From: Falsiroseomonas sp050563545
GTDB lineage: Bacteria; Pseudomonadota; Alphaproteobacteria; Acetobacterales; Acetobacteraceae
NCBI RefSeq assembly: GCF_050563545.1
Contig: NZ_JBNXUM010000031.1
Span: forward strand, 1 to 64,000
Direction of reading: 5' to 3'
Length of the DNA stretch: 64,000 bases
Positions 27,985 through 36,222 of this stretch are shown in pieces. The stretch's first letter is position 1, and each line of letters opens with the position of its first letter. A program made the position numbers and the translations under genes. The notes under the pieces are model-generated. The model was not told where the DNA came from and did no database searches. It saw nothing but the letters and a program-made list of their open reading frames with translations.

Positions 27985-28290
27985 TCATCGCGACCGCGCT
28001 AGAATGCGCTCCTCCCCTGCCAACCAGATTTCGTCGTGCTGCTCCATCTGCGCTTCCCACGCGGGGAATAGCCGCGCGTAGGTGCGGTGCCGCGTCCATT
28101 TCCTTCGGGGCGGCGGCGGCTCGAGGCTTGAAGCCGGGTTGCCGCCCATCTTCCGGTTCAGCTGTGTCAGCCGGTCGTGGCTCCGCTTCAGCGGGCCGCC
28201 GTTCTGCGAAGAGGCCGGAGTGCGGTCCGGACCCAACGATATCGGCGTGACGCGTGCCTCCTTCGTGAAGTTGATCCGCCTCACCGTTGT
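27985..28290 (-). pseudogene. Probable remnant of an accessory protein (C-terminal fragment)
   Basis: The 408-bp stretch between tRNA-Glu and the EamA gene has no intact gene. On the - strand one frame encodes a hydrophilic, basic segment ending PPPPRRKWTRHRTYARLF then WEAQMEQHDEIWLAGEERIL. That pattern (Pro-rich, Lys/Arg-Trp, Arg-Thr-Tyr-x-Arg-Leu) resembles the C-terminus of small zinc-ribbon proteins carried on mobile elements, from memory only. The upstream part of the frame, to 28401, runs into the EamA gene and has no plausible start. I treat it as a degraded fragment. Nothing else is recognised in the gap. Confidence 0.25.
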
Positions 28291-28321
28291 ACTGCAAGGA
28301 CGTGCTGCCGTGCTGAGTCCA

Positions 28322-29260
28322 TCACCTTGGCCGTGCTGCCAGCGCCACACCAACGATCGCCGCCAGTAGCCCCAGGCTCGCGCCGAAGTCCGGCCACTCA
28401 CCCAGCAGCGCCAGGCCGAAGCCGCTCGCTGCCGCAGGGCTCAAGGCGCCGAAGGACGCTGCCCGCGCCGCTCCAACCCGCGCGACCGCGAACGCAAATG
28501 CTGTCGGCGCGAGCAGCCCCGACAGCACGCCCTGCCAAGCCAGCTGCCCTGCGATGTGCCCCCACCCTACGGCGCCCAGCCCCGGCTCCAGCACCGTCAG
28601 ATACAATGGTGCGAAACCCAACATCGAGAGCAGACTGACCACCGCCGTCGCTTCCAGCGCCGAGATCCCGGCACCGCGCAGCGTCAACGTATAAAGCGCG
28701 GCGAGCCAGGACGCGCAGAGCAGCAGCGCCGGCCCTTGCCACCCCTCGCCCGCCACCAACGCCGGCCCCGCTGTCACCACCACCGCCGCGACGATCATCC
28801 CTAGCCCGAGCCCCTGCACCGCCCCCAGGCGCACGGCCCCATGGCTGGCCAGCATCGACGCCGCTGCCACCCAGAGCGGCACCGTCCCAGGGAGCAACGC
28901 GCCCGCCTGCGCTACCCCTGCCTCGCGCAGGCCCGCACCCGCTATCAGCAGGAAGGGCGCACCGCCGCCGGCAACCAGCATCAGCAGCCGCAGCCACTCC
29001 GTGCGCCCGAGGCGCACCACCACTCGCCACCCGATCGGCGCCAGCAGCGCCGCCGGCGGCAGGAAGCGCAGCAGCACCATGTCGTGCAGGCCGAGCGCTC
29101 CGGTCTGCTCACCGCCCGCCGCCACGCCGAGCCGGGTCATTGCCAGCGCCCCACCCCAGATGCTGGCGGCAGCGAGCCCCGCGGCAATGCCGGAGATTTC
29201 GTTGGACACGAGCAGCCTCGGCAACGCCCGCGGCGGCGAGCGCTTCAGCAGCCGGTACAT
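28322..29260 (-). CDS. EamA/DMT family transporter
   Basis: The 312-residue protein has about ten hydrophobic segments in two homologous halves, the EamA (drug/metabolite transporter) layout. Marks are AAGLAAASIWGGALAMTRLGV at the first helix and TAFAFAVARVGAARAASFGALSP near the second-half signature. These proteins usually export amino acids, nucleobases or drugs; the substrate is unknown. The ATG at 29260 has GAGGAGA eight bases upstream and overlaps the 3' end of the DUF1127 gene by 16 bp, so translation is probably coupled. It is the first intact gene after tRNA-Glu and likely part of an accessory block. Confidence 0.85.
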   Translation of the reverse strand: MYRLLKRSPPRALPRLLVSNEISGIAAGLAAASIWGGALAMTRLGVAAGGEQTGALGLHDMVLLRFLPPAALLAPIGWRVVVRLGRTEWLRLLMLVAGGGAPFLLIAGAGLREAGVAQAGALLPGTVPLWVAAASMLASHGAVRLGAVQGLGLGMIVAAVVVTAGPALVAGEGWQGPALLLCASWLAALYTLTLRGAGISALEATAVVSLLSMLGFAPLYLTVLEPGLGAVGWGHIAGQLAWQGVLSGLLAPTAFAFAVARVGAARAASFGALSPAAASGFGLALLGEWPDFGASLGLLAAIVGVALAARPR

Positions 29261-29487
29261 TGGTTGGGTCTCCTCGCCCGCGCCTCGTGCCGCGGAGGCG
29301 TTAAGCCGCTCCGGAAGGGTTTCAGCGCCTCAGCACGCGCCTCATCGGGGGAGAGCCCGCTGTCGCGCAGCTCGCGGTGGTCCATCAGCGCGAGCGCCCG
29401 CCGCTCCTCGACACGGGCGTGCCAACGTCCAATCGCATGCCGCAGGCGCAGATCCAGGCGCCGGGTGCTCTTCGCATACGTAGTCAT
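29245..29487 (-). CDS. DUF1127 domain small protein
   Basis: This 80-residue basic protein has the DUF1127 core of about 40 residues: a helix with RHAIGRWHARVEERRALAL, then MDHRELRDSGLSPDEARAEAL. DUF1127 proteins are short Arg-rich factors in alphaproteobacteria, some of which bind RNA or affect phosphate and carbon responses. The ATG at 29487 follows AAGGAG at nine bases, so the start is clear. The C-terminal tail after the domain (PPRHEARARRPNQ) is longer than usual and overlaps the start of the EamA gene. It may regulate or merely be co-expressed with that transporter. Confidence 0.7.
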   Translation of the reverse strand: MTTYAKSTRRLDLRLRHAIGRWHARVEERRALALMDHRELRDSGLSPDEARAEALKPFRSGLTPPRHEARARRPNQCTGC

Positions 29488-29612
29488 CGCCAGCTTCTCC
29501 TTTGCATCGTCGCCGCGCGATCGCGGAGGCCGCCTTGTGCCGCGACAGCGCTGGCGATGCTTGGCGACGACCTGGGCGTGGTCTTGAGATCTGCTGAATT
29601 TCCCGCATGGCT

Positions 29613-30223
29613 TCACGGCCGCGTTGCGGTGAAACGGCTCGTCAACCGCAGCAGCGAGCCGAGGTAGCCGCGCTCGATCCTCTCCGCGGGCGCCATTTCG
29701 GTGACGGCAGCGTAGCCCCCGGCGTCCAGTAGCCGCTGGTGTCGAAATGCGCCCGCCAGCGGCCGCGGCCATGATGGCGCGGCCAACTGGGATCCCGACC
29801 GGCCGTTCTTACGGCAATGGGTCGGCGAGAGCGCCCGCCCGTCCACGCCGAAGATCAGCCCTTTCAGCAGCGCCGACGCGTGATGCCGGTTCTGGCGCGG
29901 TCCTGGCCCGCGGGCTGACCTGTAGGACGGCATGCGCCTTGTCCCAAAGGTCGCGTGGCACGATTGCCCCGCGCTCGCCGGGATAGGCGCTGCCCTTATC
30001 CGTGACCTCGCCGACATAGGTCCGGAGGTTCAGGATCTTGTAGACGTCGCTTTTGTCCAGCAGCCGGCCGGACTTCGCCGTGATGCCTTCGGCTTGCAGG
30101 CGACGCACCGTCTCGACGCCGGAGCCGGTCTCGATGAACGGGTCGAACACGCGCCGGACCCGCGTGGCCTCGGCATCGTTCACCACCACCGCAGTCGACG
30201 GTTGCGACCAGGCTGTTCTTCAA
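29613..30223 (-). pseudogene. Frameshifted large serine recombinase remnant
   Basis: Pieces of one large serine site-specific recombinase appear in three - strand frames. From 5' to 3' they are KNSLVATV near 30223-30195; then VVNDAEATRVRRVFDPFIETGSG through LDKSDVYKILNLRTYVGEV and YPGERGAIVPRDLWDKA (30189-29890, the Recombinase domain); then ALLKGLIFGVDGRALSPTHCRKNGR (about 29870-29800, zinc-beta-ribbon region, with its cysteines mostly lost); and an ERIERGYLGSLLRLT tail (near 29640) like the helix-turn-helix end. The N-terminal resolvase catalytic domain is missing. It is dead, and records an old integration downstream of tRNA-Glu. Confidence 0.75.
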
Positions 30224-30504
30224 GAGCGACTTCGCTACGGCTTGCGGCGCGGGGATCGGCAGGCGCTCGGGCGGGAGGGCGAGCTTGTCGGGGTGCGCTG
30301 GCCGGGCGCTACCAACCCGAGCCCCGCAGGCCCGAGCCTGTCAGGGCGGCGCCTTACCTGCCGACGCAGGACGATTCGCCCTATTCGCCACCGATGCCGA
30401 GGCGATTGTGCGCCGGCGCGCGAGATCGGCCACAGCAGCCGAGCGGCCGGCGGATCGGCCGCGCGACTCCGGCGTTCTGCCCAGCGAAAGCCCAGGAGGC
30501 GCTA

Positions 30505-30834
30505 ATGTATCTCGCCCGCTTCTCCTACGACCTGTTGCCGGTCAATCGCGACCGCGCCCTGCAGTTCATCCAGCGCGAAGTGCAAGCGGCGCAGCAGAAG
30601 GGGCTGAATGCCCGGCTGCTTGTGCCGCTCACCCGCGGCGACGGCGGAGCTGCGCTGCAGTTCGAGGTCGAGCTGACTAGCCTCGATGACCTCGAGGGGC
30701 TTCGCCACCGCGCCGGCCCGGCGGAGGACACTCGCGAGTGGATGCGCGCGTTCAGCGAGATCCTCCTGCGCCCACCGGCCGTCGAGATCCTGCGAGTTCA
30801 GGAAGCGGAGGCGGGAGCTGGCCCTGCGGCGTGA
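30505..30834 (+). CDS. Hypothetical protein
   Basis: The 109-residue product begins MYLARFSYDLLPVNRDRALQ and alternates short strands and amphipathic helices (FIQREVQAAQQKGLNARLLV, LQFEVELTSLDDLEGLRHR), which resembles a ferredoxin-like alpha/beta barrel subunit. I recognise no family. The ATG at 30505 is well supported by AGGAGG five bases upstream; a longer frame extends upstream without coding character. It lies alone between the recombinase remnant and the convergent kinase gene of the stressosome operon. The 281 bp before it (30224-30504) show no clear gene. Confidence 0.6.
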   Translation: MYLARFSYDLLPVNRDRALQFIQREVQAAQQKGLNARLLVPLTRGDGGAALQFEVELTSLDDLEGLRHRAGPAEDTREWMRAFSEILLRPPAVEILRVQEAEAGAGPAA

Positions 30835-30972
30835 AGCGGGGCCAAGCGCTTCGTTATCGGGAGCCGGTCGGCACAGAGGCACACAAGCAGGCGACGCTCG
30901 CCACATGCGCGGCGGCGCGGTCTGGATGCAGCGGGCCACGCCTCGCTGCCTCCGGCCGCATGCCAATGCGAC

Positions 30973-32643
30973 CTACTCACCCTTCTTCAACAGAGCGCGG
31001 ATGCGAGGTACGAGAGTCTCCATGGTGAAAGGCTTTGTCATCAGCCCCATGCCCGGCTCGAGGGAAAAGCTTCCGATCGCGGCGCTCTCAGAGTAGCCGG
31101 TGATGAACAGGACTTTGAGCCCGGGCCGGTATTGGCGCGCCGCGGCGGCCACTTGGCGGCCAGTCAGGCCTCCAGGAAGGCCCATGTCTGTGATGAGCAG
31201 GTCTACCCTAGTGTCTGATTGCAGCAGGCTTAGTCCGGCCGGACCGTTGCCCGCCTCCAGCACGAGGCAACCCATTTCCTTCAGCGCCTCGACGATCAGC
31301 ATGCGCACGATGGTCTCGTCCTCCACGAGGAGCACCGTTGTGCCAGCATCTGCACCCGCTAGGGATTCGCCTGTAGCGATGCTGGCGGTCGGCGTTGTCG
31401 AGTCCCGCCTGCCTACGTGCCGCGGCAGGTAGATCCGTACCGTCGTACCTCGACCCACCTCCGAGACGATCCTGCTGTGCCCGCCGGACTGCTTGACGAA
31501 GCCGTAGATCTGGCTGAGGCCGAGGCCTGTTCCCTGTCCGATCGGCTTCGTCGTAAAGAAGGGATCGAAAGCGCGCGCCACGACGTCCGGCGGCATCCCG
31601 ACTCCCGTATCAGTCACGCTGAGCCCCACATAATCACCGACGCTCATCTCGTGCTCGGCGGCAGCGTCGCTGCCGGCAAAGTGCAGGTTTTCGGTCTCGA
31701 TCGTCAGCCGCCCACCGCCGGGCATCGCGTCACGGGCGTTGATCAAAAGGTTGAGGAGCGCGCTCTCAAGCTGGTTAACGTCGCAATAGGCAGGCCAAAG
31801 ATCGGCCGCCAGCACAGTCTCCATTTCAATGGCCGGGCCGATCGTCCGGCACGCCAATTCTTCCATCGACGCGACGAGCTCATTGACGTCGACCGGCTTC
31901 GGAGCCAACGGCTGTCGCCTGGCGAATGCGAGGAGCCGGTGCGTCAGCCCGGCGGCGCGTCCGGCGGAGGTGATCGCTGCGTCAATATAGCGGTCCACCT
32001 CACTCGTCCGCCCCTGCTCGATTCTCGTCTTCAAGAGCCCGAGGCCGCCCACGATGCCCGTGAGAAGATTGTTGAAATCGTGCGCGAGGCCACCGGTGAG
32101 CTGCCCGATGGCCTCCATCTTATGGCTCTGGCGCAGGGCCTCCTCTGCCCGACGGCGCTCTTCCATCTCGGCGCGCAGCCGTTCATTTGCTGCGGCGAGT
32201 TCCGCCGTCCGCACCCTGACGCGCTCTTCAAGCGTCGCATTGAGGCGTCTGAGCTCATCCTCGGCACGACGCAGCCGCAGCAGGGCCCTGACGGCGGCGA
32301 CGAGCTCAGACGGCTCGACCGGCTCCGTGAGATATGAGTCGGCGCCGCTCTCGAGCCCCCGGATGCGGTCGGAAGTCTCGACGAAAGATGCCGACGTCTG
32401 AAGCACCAAGGTGCCAGGAAAGTCGCGCTTGATCGCCTTGCAGACCTCGAGCCCGCTGATATCGGGCAGCTTGACGTCGAGCAGTGCCAGCGCCGGAAGG
32501 CCTTCGGCAACCCGCATCAGGGCCTCTGCGCCGGTGCCTGCCTCAATGACGGTAAAGCCCGCGCGCCGCAGCGTCCGCGTCTTCGCGTAACGTATCGCCT
32601 CGGTGTCGTCCACGTTCAGGATGATCTCGGGCGAGCCGCTCAT
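30973..32643 (-). CDS. Hybrid histidine kinase, REC-coiled coil-HisKA-HATPase-REC
   Basis: This 556-residue cytosolic kinase starts with a receiver domain (residues 7-122, phospho-acceptor Asp56 in LLDVKLPD), then a coiled coil (about 125-175), a HisKA dimer domain with His188 in GGLAHDFNNLL, an ATPase domain (NLLINARDAMPGGG, DTGVGM, GTGLGLSQIYG) and a C-terminal receiver (LLITDMGLPGG, MTKPF). It has no membrane segments. The first receiver has TEP where a conserved Lys (TKP) is usual, so its response to phosphorylation may differ. It is the last gene of the rsbRST operon, overlapping the preceding kinase by 4 bp, and may pass stressosome output to a phosphorelay. Confidence 0.9.
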   Translation of the reverse strand: MSGSPEIILNVDDTEAIRYAKTRTLRRAGFTVIEAGTGAEALMRVAEGLPALALLDVKLPDISGLEVCKAIKRDFPGTLVLQTSASFVETSDRIRGLESGADSYLTEPVEPSELVAAVRALLRLRRAEDELRRLNATLEERVRVRTAELAAANERLRAEMEERRRAEEALRQSHKMEAIGQLTGGLAHDFNNLLTGIVGGLGLLKTRIEQGRTSEVDRYIDAAITSAGRAAGLTHRLLAFARRQPLAPKPVDVNELVASMEELACRTIGPAIEMETVLAADLWPAYCDVNQLESALLNLLINARDAMPGGGRLTIETENLHFAGSDAAAEHEMSVGDYVGLSVTDTGVGMPPDVVARAFDPFFTTKPIGQGTGLGLSQIYGFVKQSGGHSRIVSEVGRGTTVRIYLPRHVGRRDSTTPTASIATGESLAGADAGTTVLLVEDETIVRMLIVEALKEMGCLVLEAGNGPAGLSLLQSDTRVDLLITDMGLPGGLTGRQVAAAARQYRPGLKVLFITGYSESAAIGSFSLEPGMGLMTKPFTMETLVPRIRALLKKGE

Positions 32644-34412
32644 TGCGCCTTTTCACTCCGCGCCAGCGCCTCGCCCAATGCCGAATGGAGTGTCTCCTGC
32701 GAAAGTGATGATTTCGCAATTACTGTCGCTGCCCGTGCAAGCCTTCGCCGCTCTGTGCTGCCCAGCACCGAGGAGGTGCACACGACGACCGGGATGGAGC
32801 GTGTTGCTTCGTCTTCGCCAAGCCGCTGCAACACCTCGAAGCCGTCCGGACCGCCTGGCATCCGGAGGTCGAGCAGGATCAGGTCAGGCCGGTCCGCCTG
32901 CGCTCGCCGCAGCCCCTCGGCGCCGTCGCTCGCTTCGATCAGCTCGACCGCTCCATAGCCGCTCGCCAGATGCCGCAGCACGTACCGGGATGGCTCTTCG
33001 TCGTCGACGATGAGGATCCGCGGCCCGGATCGTGCTGCTTCGGCGGGGCCAGGGGAGCGCTCGGCACCCGTCTCGGGCAGCTGCGCGGGAATGGTCAGGG
33101 AGAACACGGAACCTTTGCCGAGTTCACTCCGCACCGTCAGCTCGCCTTCCAACAACCTGGCCAGTTTGCGCGACAGCGACAGGCCAAGTCCGGTGCCCTT
33201 CACGCGCAGCTGCAGACGGGTCTCGACCTGGGCGAACTCTTCGAAGATGCGCTCCTGGTCCTCGGGCGCGATACCGATCCCGGTGTCGGTCACTGCGAAG
33301 GTGACAGATGAGAGGGTTGCGTCGCGATGCGCCGTGACGCGGACGGAGCCGCGCTCCGTGAACTTCAGCGCATTGGAGATGAGGTTGCGCAGAATCTGTG
33401 AGAGCTTGCCCTCGTCCGTGAACAGCGGCGCAACGTGATCGTCGTCATCGAAGACGAGCTCAACCGCATCAGTGGTCTGCAACGGCTTTAGCACGCCGCG
33501 CAGCGCGCCGAACAACTCGGCCACCGTGAACCTGCGCGGCCGCAGCTCCACCTTGCCGGCTTCCACCTTCGCAATGTCGAGCAGATCGTTGACCAGGTCC
33601 GTGAGGCTTTGTGCCGAGCGCCTGATGTAGCCGACCTGCCGCTCCTGCTCCGGCGTCAGCTCGCCATCGGCCCGTTCAAGCAGCAGGCGCGACAGGGCAA
33701 GGATCGAGTTCAGGGGTGTGCGGAACTCGTGGCTCATGTCGGAAAGAAAGCGGCTCTTCATCTCGCTTGCGCGCCGCAGTTCTTCGGCACGCTCGTCCAG
33801 CTCCGCGTATAGCGCGACGACCCCACGGTTGGTGTCCTCAAGTTCCGCGTTCAGTCGGTTTAGGTCGTCCTGCCGTGCACGCAGCTCGGAGAGGCTGGCG
33901 AGGAGTTCGCGATTCTGCTCGCGCGCCTCCGCGAGCGGGTCCGGTACGCCGTCCGCAGCAAGCGCCGCGGCGAGGCTGGCCAAGCTCTCCCGCCGAATGG
34001 CAGAGCCGCGAGGCAGTCGCTTGGCAAAGCGCACGACGGTCCCGCCGCCGGGATTGGGTTCGACCAGGAACCCGTCCATCAGGCGCCGAGTGCCGACGAG
34101 CCCGAGCCCCATCCCGGTCGGCGACGCATAGCGACCTTCAAGCACGGCATCGAGGTCGGCGATGCCGGGCCCCCGATCCGACACGCGCACCTCGAGCGCC
34201 TGCGCTCCTCCGGCCTCCTCGAGAGCGAACGCGACCTTTCCGCCGCCCGCATACACCACCGCGTTGCGCGCGATCTCGGAAACCGCCGTCGCGATGCGGG
34301 TCTGGTCCTGCGCTTCGAAGCCGAGGAGTCCCGCCAAGCGCCGCGCCCGCTGCCGTGCTGCGACAACGTCCTCTTCGCGGTCCAGTGTCAGCGTCAGCAG
34401 CGGCCGCGTCAT
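32640..34412 (-). CDS. Hybrid kinase with RsbT-like N-terminal ATPase, HisKA, HATPase and REC
   Basis: The 590-residue soluble protein carries two GHKL ATPase domains. Residues 10-130 look like the anti-sigma/RsbT type (VSEIARNAVVYAGGG, SDRGPGI, TGMGLGLVGTRRL). A coiled coil follows (160-215), then HisKA with His228 in SDMSHEFRTPLNSIL, a histidine-kinase ATPase domain (NLISNALKFTERG, DTGIGI, GTGLGLSLSRKL) and a receiver (ILIVDDEEPSRYVL, LDLRMPGGPDG, IAKSS). The RsbT-like head suggests that the kinase is recruited to or switched by RsbS/RsbR complexes. It overlaps both neighbours by 4 bp. The domain content is clear; the biochemical role is inferred. Confidence 0.9.
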   Translation of the reverse strand: MTRPLLTLTLDREEDVVAARQRARRLAGLLGFEAQDQTRIATAVSEIARNAVVYAGGGKVAFALEEAGGAQALEVRVSDRGPGIADLDAVLEGRYASPTGMGLGLVGTRRLMDGFLVEPNPGGGTVVRFAKRLPRGSAIRRESLASLAAALAADGVPDPLAEAREQNRELLASLSELRARQDDLNRLNAELEDTNRGVVALYAELDERAEELRRASEMKSRFLSDMSHEFRTPLNSILALSRLLLERADGELTPEQERQVGYIRRSAQSLTDLVNDLLDIAKVEAGKVELRPRRFTVAELFGALRGVLKPLQTTDAVELVFDDDDHVAPLFTDEGKLSQILRNLISNALKFTERGSVRVTAHRDATLSSVTFAVTDTGIGIAPEDQERIFEEFAQVETRLQLRVKGTGLGLSLSRKLARLLEGELTVRSELGKGSVFSLTIPAQLPETGAERSPGPAEAARSGPRILIVDDEEPSRYVLRHLASGYGAVELIEASDGAEGLRRAQADRPDLILLDLRMPGGPDGFEVLQRLGEDEATRSIPVVVCTSSVLGSTERRRLARAATVIAKSSLSQETLHSALGEALARSEKAQ

Positions 34413-35410
34413 GGCGCCGCCGCCTTCAGCACGGCGACGGTCACGTCGTCACGGCCGCGGCTGAAGTCGCGGTAGAGAAGGCTGGCGATCAGGAGAGGAT
34501 CGCGTCCCATTACGCCGGGGTAGCGGTCCAGCGACCACGAGGTGAGCAGGCCGTCGGAGCAAAGCACGAGCAGGAAGGTACCGGCGACCGGATACCGGAA
34601 CTCCCGCATGCGAGGCGCCGTGTGGCCCGCGGTGCCGCTCAGCGAGACCATGCGGCGGACCTCGCCCCCGCTCAGGATCGTGCCCGCGATGTTGCCGATC
34701 CCGCCGAACACCACTTCGCCGGACGGCAGGTCGAGCCGCGCGACGGCGACCGCAGCACCGCGCGTCGCCCGCAGGCCGCCATGCACGGTCTTCAGCACTT
34801 CCGCCGGAGGCCCGAGTGGCGCGCGCCGGAAGAGACGCACGGCTTCGCGTGACGCTGTCGCTGCGAGCGGACCGTGGCCGAGGCCGTCGGCGACGAACAG
34901 CGCGGCAGTGCCCGGGCCGGACACAAAACCCCAGGAATCGCCGGAGACCTCCTCCCCTGGTTTGGGGAGGTTCACCGCTCCGCACGACGCGCCGTTGTTC
35001 ACGGATTGCACGACGGCGAGGCGCCCGCGCCGCAGCCGCGCAAGCACGGCCGTTCCCAATCCGGGCACCGACTGGATATCGAACGCCTCTGACTGGCGCT
35101 GAATTGCGCCGAGGCCATTGCCGGGCGTGCCAGCTGTGGAGAAGCCATCGCGCATGCACGCCGAGATGTCCGCCATGCCCGGACCACGGTCCAGGGCCAG
35201 GAGATCGACAGTGGGTACTTCGTCCTCGCTTCGCTGGATCAGGAACTCGCCACCCCTGCCGTGCCGGACGAGGTTGCCGGCCAGCTCAGTCGCGACCAGG
35301 GCTACGCGGCCTTCGTCGACATCGCCGAAGCCGGCCGCGCGCGCTGCCGAGGCCGCCACGCGGCGGGCGGCGGCAACGTCTGACTGGTCGGCAACCGGGA
35401 CGCTCTGCAT
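34409..35410 (-). CDS. RsbT-like ATPase fused to RsbX/SpoIIE-type phosphatase
   Basis: The 333-residue protein has an N-terminal RsbT/RsbW-like ATPase domain (ALVATELAGNLVRHGRGG, DRGPGMADISACM, GNGLGAIQRQS), then a PP2C-like SpoIIE/RsbX phosphatase domain (about 140-330) with FVADGLGHGPLAATASREAV, LLVLCSDGLLTSW and GRDDVTVAVL. In Bacillus, separate RsbX dephosphorylates RsbS and RsbR to reset the stressosome, so this fused form is a good candidate for that reset enzyme. It is 3 bp downstream of rsbT and overlaps the next kinase by 4 bp. Such ATPase-phosphatase fusions are known beside stressosome genes outside Firmicutes. Confidence 0.88.
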   Translation of the reverse strand: MQSVPVADQSDVAAARRVAASAARAAGFGDVDEGRVALVATELAGNLVRHGRGGEFLIQRSEDEVPTVDLLALDRGPGMADISACMRDGFSTAGTPGNGLGAIQRQSEAFDIQSVPGLGTAVLARLRRGRLAVVQSVNNGASCGAVNLPKPGEEVSGDSWGFVSGPGTAALFVADGLGHGPLAATASREAVRLFRRAPLGPPAEVLKTVHGGLRATRGAAVAVARLDLPSGEVVFGGIGNIAGTILSGGEVRRMVSLSGTAGHTAPRMREFRYPVAGTFLLVLCSDGLLTSWSLDRYPGVMGRDPLLIASLLYRDFSRGRDDVTVAVLKAAAP

Positions 35411-35413
35411 TGC

Positions 35414-35818
35414 CTAGCGCCAACGTGCGATGGTGATGCGCGTCCCTTTGCCGAGTTCGGTTTCTATGCGGAATTCGTTGCAGAGCCTCTTGGAACCACC
35501 CAGACCAAGGCCAAGGCCCCTTCCGGTCGTGAATCCGTCGCGAAGCGCCTGCTCCACATCGGGAATCCCGGGACCCTGATCTTCAAAAATCACCCTTACA
35601 CCGCGACGTGCGCCCTCCTGCAGCAGCATGATCCGTGCAGTGCCGCCGCCGCCATAATCCAGCGTGTTTCGTGCCAGCTCGCTCGCTGCGGTCACGATTT
35701 TGGTCTGATCGACCAGGCTCAGCGCCGCCCGCGTCGCCATGGCCCGCACCTCCTGCCGGACGCGGACGACGTCATCCCCCGTCCGGATTGCGACGATGTC
35801 ACTCGCTGTCGTGGACAT
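35414..35818 (-). CDS. rsbT: Serine/threonine kinase RsbT
   Basis: RsbT phosphorylates RsbS and RsbR in the stressosome and then leaves to activate a downstream partner. The 134-residue protein matches RsbT in length and motifs: VRQEVRAMATRAALSLVDQ, the N-box TAASELARNTLDYGGGG, EDQGPGIPDVEQALRDG, and the GHKL lid TTGRGLGLGLGGSKRL. Its start overlaps the 3' end of rsbS by 20 bp, so translation is coupled and stoichiometry is likely controlled. The usual target RsbU and sigma-B are absent from this window. Identification is strong. Confidence 0.95.
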   Translation of the reverse strand: MSTTASDIVAIRTGDDVVRVRQEVRAMATRAALSLVDQTKIVTAASELARNTLDYGGGGTARIMLLQEGARRGVRVIFEDQGPGIPDVEQALRDGFTTGRGLGLGLGGSKRLCNEFRIETELGKGTRITIARWR

Positions 35819-36206
35819 CGGTGGCGCCCGCCGCTGCGTCCCCGTCCACGTCGGCCACGCTGCGATCGATCAGGGCCATCCCGCGCTCGGCGTTCAGCGC
35901 GGTACGAACCCCGGGAAGCGACAGGCCCAGTTCGACAAGCGTGATGGCGACCGCAGGCCGCATGCCCACGACCACCGTGTCAGCATCGAGCATGCGCGAG
36001 ACGCTCGCGATGTTCGCAAGCGTGCGGCCGATGAAGCTGTCCACCACCTCCAGTGCCGAGATGTCGATCAGCACACCCTTTGCGCCGGCCTGCACGATCC
36101 GTTGGGTCAGGTCCTCCTCGAGCGCCATGGCCAGGCGGTCGTGCATGTCCACTTGGATCGTGACCAGCAAGGCATGACCGAGCTTTAGGATGGGGATGCG
36201 GTCCAT
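35799..36206 (-). CDS. rsbS: STAS-domain stressosome scaffold RsbS
   Basis: RsbS is the single-STAS scaffold of the stressosome and holds RsbT until it is phosphorylated. The 135-residue protein has RIPILKLGHALLVTIQVDM, the phosphorylation segment ISALEVVDSFIGRTL (Ser57 aligns with Ser59 of B. subtilis RsbS), and VVVGMRPAVAITLVELGLSL. The C-terminal tail is slightly longer than in Bacillus and overlaps rsbT. ATG 36206 begins the family-like N-terminus; an in-frame extension to 36305 lies antisense to nothing but has no similarity and covers the rsbR stop. It follows rsbR by 16 bp. Confidence 0.94.
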   Translation of the reverse strand: MDRIPILKLGHALLVTIQVDMHDRLAMALEEDLTQRIVQAGAKGVLIDISALEVVDSFIGRTLANIASVSRMLDADTVVVGMRPAVAITLVELGLSLPGVRTALNAERGMALIDRSVADVDGDAAAGATDVHDSE

Positions 36207-36222
36207 GGCGGCGCTCGGCGGT

